Assembly (NCBI GenBank): GCA_029239975.1
Contig: JARBTX010000006.1
Location: forward strand, 1-64,000
DNA length: 64,000 bases
Direction: 5' to 3'
From: Anaerocolumna sp.
GTDB lineage: Bacteria; Bacillota; Clostridia; Lachnospirales; Lachnospiraceae
Shown here piece by piece: positions 60,632 to 64,000 of the stretch (position 1 is the stretch's first letter; each line of letters begins with the position of its first letter). The notes under the pieces are model-generated. The model made no database searches. It worked only from the letters and a program-made list of their open reading frames with translations, and was not told where the DNA came from. Position numbers and translations under genes: made by a program.

Positions 60632-62491
60632 TTAATATTCAATCATTAACTTTAGTAGGGTAATTATTAGCTTATTCGATTCTTCCTGATACAGTACTTC
60701 TTTTGCATAAGCCGGATTATCCGTAATGATATTGTCAACTCCAAGTCGTTTCATTCGAATCAGTTCACTCTTATTATTAACTGTCCATACATGAACTTCC
60801 TTACCAACATTATGAACTTCTTGCATTAAGTTGTCAGTTACAAAATAAGATTTTAAACTAAAAAAATCAATATTCTCATTATCATAATAACTCTGATATA
60901 TTTGATAAGCGATATAGCCTGTTTTAATATCTGGATCTATTGTTTTCACATTTTCTAATACAGAAAGTGACGTTGAAGTAATAACACATTGTTTTTCCAT
61001 TTCATATTCTTTTATTAAATCCACTACATTTTGTTCAAAACCCACTTGATTCGCATTGTGCTTTAAATCAAGGTTTATGTTTACTTTACCTTTACAAAGT
61101 TCAAACACTTCTCGTAGTGTTGGTATTTTAGTTCCTTGAAACTCATCATTCATCCATATACCAGCATCAAGTAGGGCTACTTCTGCATATTCGGTATTCC
61201 AGATTTTTTTATTTAATCCAGCGGTACGTTTTAGATTATCGTCATGAAGTAAAACCAATTCCCCATCTTTTGTTTGCCTTACATCCACTTCAATATAATC
61301 CGCTTGTTCTTCTAGTGCTTTTTCAATTGCTGGGACTGTATTTTCAGGTACATCATGGGAAAATCCTCTGTGTGATGTTATTTGCATCATATCTAAATTC
61401 ACATAGGAAAAAGATGAACCATTTCGAATGATATCATATAAAAAATAAAAATTAGCCAATGATAAAATCATAATACATATCATAATTGTTTTATTAAAAG
61501 AGTCTAAATGAATTGGAACGTCTTCCACATAGTTATCACGAAAAGTTTGACCATAATGTTCTGTTTTGTATTGATAATATAGGTGCGTAAATAAAGCAAA
61601 GTTTGAAATAGTACTAATAAGAAATACTACCATCATTAAGTAAATGCTCATTCTCTCATTAATAGAAAGAAAGGTTGCTACAACTAAACTTTTTTCTGGA
61701 ATTCCAATTACAAAAACTCCTGTGATGGCCATTGCAATGATATATAACAAATAACTTAACAAAGCAATAATTATATTCCACGTGATAAAATAAAAGCAAG
61801 ATTTAAAGAGTCTTTTATGATCCATTTGAATAAATATATTAATAGTGCCTTTCTCTTTTAACTCGTTTTTATGAGCCTTATCGTCTAGTAGGCAATAATG
61901 AAAATCAAATATGTGTTGTAACATTTTAAAGACTAATAAAATAACCACCATAAATAGCAAAGGCCACACAATTTTTTTACTAATCATGATAGCTGCAACA
62001 AAACGAAACACTCTAACTCTTTTTATTGCAAATAATAAAAAGGGAATGTTAGTTAATAACATAACTACCCAAATAAGTGGTATATAGATAAAATTTTTAT
62101 TTAATATTAAAAATATAAAATGCTTTATTGTTAAGATAAAAACTTTTAATAATTTGGGTTTTTCACCTTTTTCTACTAAACTATAAAATGTGATTAAATA
62201 ACTTGCTTCTATCAAAAAGAAAATACCCATAATAATCACTAGTAGAATTAACATTATAATCGTAATTGGATTTAGAAGAATTCGAATAATATTTTTATCT
62301 GTAATGTAGCTATTATCAGAAGCTTTTAATACTACATCCAAAAAAAATGGCATCACTGGATTTAATATAAAAACGGAAATACCTAAAATAATACTTTGAC
62401 CTAAGATTAACGAGAAAAAATATTTATATAAAAGCTTTGTAGTATTTATGAATACTCTAGACTTATTTTTACCTTTTAATTTTCGTAACAT
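60632..62491 (-). CDS. Membrane-bound glycerophosphodiester phosphodiesterase
   Basis: 619 aa. About eight membrane segments occupy residues 20-360, and the C-terminal 245 residues are a GDPD domain: SHRGFSHDVPENTVPA, YIEVDVRQTKDGELVLLHDD, and the late VHVWTVNNKSEL. It cleaves glycerophosphodiesters to glycerol 3-phosphate plus alcohol at the membrane. The membrane-plus-GDPD layout matches YhdW-type clostridial proteins. The ATG used lies behind AAGGAATT; an upstream ATG is 48 bp earlier without a ribosome site. Confidence 0.86.
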   Translation of the reverse strand: MLRKLKGKNKSRVFINTTKLLYKYFFSLILGQSIILGISVFILNPVMPFFLDVVLKASDNSYITDKNIIRILLNPITIIMLILLVIIMGIFFLIEASYLITFYSLVEKGEKPKLLKVFILTIKHFIFLILNKNFIYIPLIWVVMLLTNIPFLLFAIKRVRVFRFVAAIMISKKIVWPLLFMVVILLVFKMLQHIFDFHYCLLDDKAHKNELKEKGTINIFIQMDHKRLFKSCFYFITWNIIIALLSYLLYIIAMAITGVFVIGIPEKSLVVATFLSINERMSIYLMMVVFLISTISNFALFTHLYYQYKTEHYGQTFRDNYVEDVPIHLDSFNKTIMICIMILSLANFYFLYDIIRNGSSFSYVNLDMMQITSHRGFSHDVPENTVPAIEKALEEQADYIEVDVRQTKDGELVLLHDDNLKRTAGLNKKIWNTEYAEVALLDAGIWMNDEFQGTKIPTLREVFELCKGKVNINLDLKHNANQVGFEQNVVDLIKEYEMEKQCVITSTSLSVLENVKTIDPDIKTGYIAYQIYQSYYDNENIDFFSLKSYFVTDNLMQEVHNVGKEVHVWTVNNKSELIRMKRLGVDNIITDNPAYAKEVLYQEESNKLIITLLKLMIEY

Positions 62492-62649
62492 AATAATTCC
62501 TTTTTTATTTATTTTAAAACTTTTAACATAAAAAAACAAGGTTTTAAAGATTTATTATTTGTTAACTATATTATTTTTTTGTTACATAGTTTATCTGTTT
62601 TTTATATATTCATCCAAGCATTAAAATTTCCTTTCATATTTTTTAGAAA

Positions 62650-62690
62650 AGCTGCCGAAATACAATAACGTATCTTGGCAGCTAAAAAAT
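62650..62690 (-). terminator. Terminator of the GH5 gene
   Basis: AGCTGCC (62650-62656) pairs with GGCAGCT (62677-62683) and the minus strand continues with a T-rich run. Confidence 0.6.
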
Positions 62691-62699
62691 TGATATGAT

Positions 62700-62772
62700 T
62701 TTATTTATTATTTGATTTATTATTTTATTTATTATTCTATTTATTATTTGATTTATTTTATGATTTATTACT
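62700..62772. repeat. TTATTATT low-complexity tract
   Basis: Reiterated (TTTATTA)-type units of seven to twelve bases just past the GH5 stop. Probably slippage-prone AT sequence without function. Confidence 0.5.
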
Positions 62773-64000
62773 CTATAGATAAAAACTGTATGAATACATT
62801 ACCATGTGATAGTAGCTTAATCTGATAATTACCTTTTTTCAGTTGAATAGGATTAATTACTTTCGTCTCCCAGTTAGTAGTTAACGTTTCATTAATTTCT
62901 AAGACACCACCAATACTAACTGTTATCTCATTCGTGTTAATGTTATTTTCGTTTGTGCTGCTAACAAGAATATTACCATCTAATAATTCACTTTTTCCAC
63001 ATACTTTTATGGTATATTCATCATCCCTAGTTACTGCAAAATTATAACTAGTCCATTCCTTTTCATGTAATTTAATACATAATGCATTCTCTGTACTATC
63101 TTTATCGCGACTTCCTGTGCTATAATCGGGATTATCAATTCTTGTATGGTCATTAGTATATAGTATCGATATGTTATCGCTTAACCTTACATTTGCGCCT
63201 TCTTCTCTTACTTTTAATGCATGATAATCTGAATAATATTCTGCAGGTATTGTAATTGGAGCCTGGCACTCGATTGCACGGAATACATCTTCATTTACAC
63301 TACTAGTTCCAATGCATTCAAGGAATTCATTAAAAATTTCCACTCCTTCTTCTTTCGTAAGACTCACTTTACCATCAATATAATCATTCAAATCATCCCA
63401 TCTTTTAGGTTTATTAAAAGTAATTGAAGAATTGTGATTATCCATTTTTTTATAACTCCAGAAACTATAGGAGATATTAGCACATCGAAGCATGGTAAAT
63501 GCTCCAATATACCAAGGAAGGTTATTCTCACCACCTTCACCCATAAATAATGGTATATTAAAACGTTTGCCGTAATCAATAAACTTCTCTATACTTTCTA
63601 CATCTGGATTATTCCAATACTTATGGAATTGAAACATTAAATTATCATCAAACTTATCCTGTTCCATAGGGTCAAAGATACTAAAATCCGTATCCCAATG
63701 TACTCCTTCAAGAATTATCATGTGTTTTTTATCCACTTCACGAATTGCTTTCGTAATATCCTTATATAGTGGTAGAACCTGATTGTTATACTCGTTAAAC
63801 CAATTAGGCAACGGCTCATTTAATAAATCATATCCAGCAACGCAGGCTTCATCTTGATATCTATCAGCTAACATCTTCCACATCACGATTAAATCACGTT
63901 TATTCTCATCATCAATAAATAACTCTGGCTTATCATTTTCACAATCATCGATGTTAGCACCAGTTTGACCACCTGGAGCTCCATGCATGTCTAAAATTAC
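62768..64000 (-). CDS. Glycoside hydrolase family 5 enzyme, 5' end truncated
   Basis: About 410 residues are visible; the gene runs off the right edge. GH5 motifs: VILDMHGAPGGQ at the truncated N-terminus, catalytic acid Glu in GYDLLNEPLPNW and nucleophile Glu in FMGEGGENN near residue 165. The GH5 barrel ends about residue 230. A C-terminal beta-rich domain of about 150 residues (VRLSDNISILY, GNYQIKLLSHGN) resembles a carbohydrate-binding module. It probably degrades beta-glucans or mannans. Whether it has a signal peptide is outside the window. Confidence 0.82.
   Translation of the reverse strand, partial: VILDMHGAPGGQTGANIDDCENDKPELFIDDENKRDLIVMWKMLADRYQDEACVAGYDLLNEPLPNWFNEYNNQVLPLYKDITKAIREVDKKHMIILEGVHWDTDFSIFDPMEQDKFDDNLMFQFHKYWNNPDVESIEKFIDYGKRFNIPLFMGEGGENNLPWYIGAFTMLRCANISYSFWSYKKMDNHNSSITFNKPKRWDDLNDYIDGKVSLTKEEGVEIFNEFLECIGTSSVNEDVFRAIECQAPITIPAEYYSDYHALKVREEGANVRLSDNISILYTNDHTRIDNPDYSTGSRDKDSTENALCIKLHEKEWTSYNFAVTRDDEYTIKVCGKSELLDGNILVSSTNENNINTNEITVSIGGVLEINETLTTNWETKVINPIQLKKGNYQIKLLSHGNVFIQFLSIE

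Overview
The window comes from a low-GC, strictly anaerobic, fermentative Firmicute of the Clostridia. The evidence is the AT-rich codon use, a DnaD/DnaI primosome operon, a bifurcating HydABC hydrogenase beside several other H-cluster proteins, an ECF-type QueT with a preQ1 leader, and a GH5 glycanase at the right edge. A plant-polysaccharide-degrading Lachnospiraceae such as Lachnoclostridium phytofermentans is my best guess. That is an inference; no marker gene here proves it.

Layout. 0.0-9.8 kb is housekeeping: the end of murC, a DnaA-box-rich leader, dnaD-like and dnaI-like genes, prs, a class A PBP, and an SbcC/SbcD-like (YhaN/YhaO-like) pair. 10.3-25.6 kb is a headless contractile phage tail locus, read here as an R-type tailocin with PBSX-like gene order. 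It has a sheath, a tube, a frameshifted tail chaperone, a tape measure, a baseplate, fibres, a holin and a lysozyme. A divergent XRE repressor and ImmA-like protease control it through an unusually legible control region: two tandem promoters, three 17-bp operators, and a near-perfect LexA box inside the spacer of the distal promoter. 25.8-30.4 kb is a mixed metabolic and regulatory stretch (esterase, Rrf2/FMN protein/ferredoxin divergon, MerR). 30.4-40.4 kb is a defence-type island: an SAMHD1-like HD protein with a small partner, an XRE-ImmA protein with an unrecognised 258-aa partner, an integrase remnant, and a retron-like reverse transcriptase with an OLD-family ATPase-TOPRIM protein and a structured 237-nt gap between them. 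40.4-45.4 kb holds preQ1 riboswitch-queT, a lipoprotein, small enzymes, a 174-bp palindrome and asnS.

45.5-59.7 kb is a hydrogenase supercluster with four H-cluster proteins. The first operon encodes a thioredoxin-like ferredoxin, a PAS-containing sensory-type [FeFe] hydrogenase, a SpoIIE-type phosphatase and a ferredoxin-type hydrogenase. A convergent operon encodes DRTGG, anti-sigma-like HATPase, degenerate hydrogenase, DRTGG and PHP proteins. The third operon is HydC, HATPase, 2Fe-2S protein, HydB and HydA, the electron-bifurcating enzyme that makes H2 from NADH plus reduced ferredoxin. The mixture of catalytic and sensory-type hydrogenases with phosphatase and HATPase modules suggests H2 or redox sensing tied to hydrogenase output. 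59.8-64 kb has a lipoprotein, a membrane-anchored glycerophosphodiester phosphodiesterase and a truncated GH5 enzyme.

The strongest candidates for little-described biology are the tailocin switch (LexA box within a promoter flanked by phage-type operators), the retron-OLD pair, the XRE-ImmA/258-aa pair with its 12-bp autoregulatory palindrome, and the hydrogenase signalling cluster. All calls were made by reading the sequence; no database search or folding was run.
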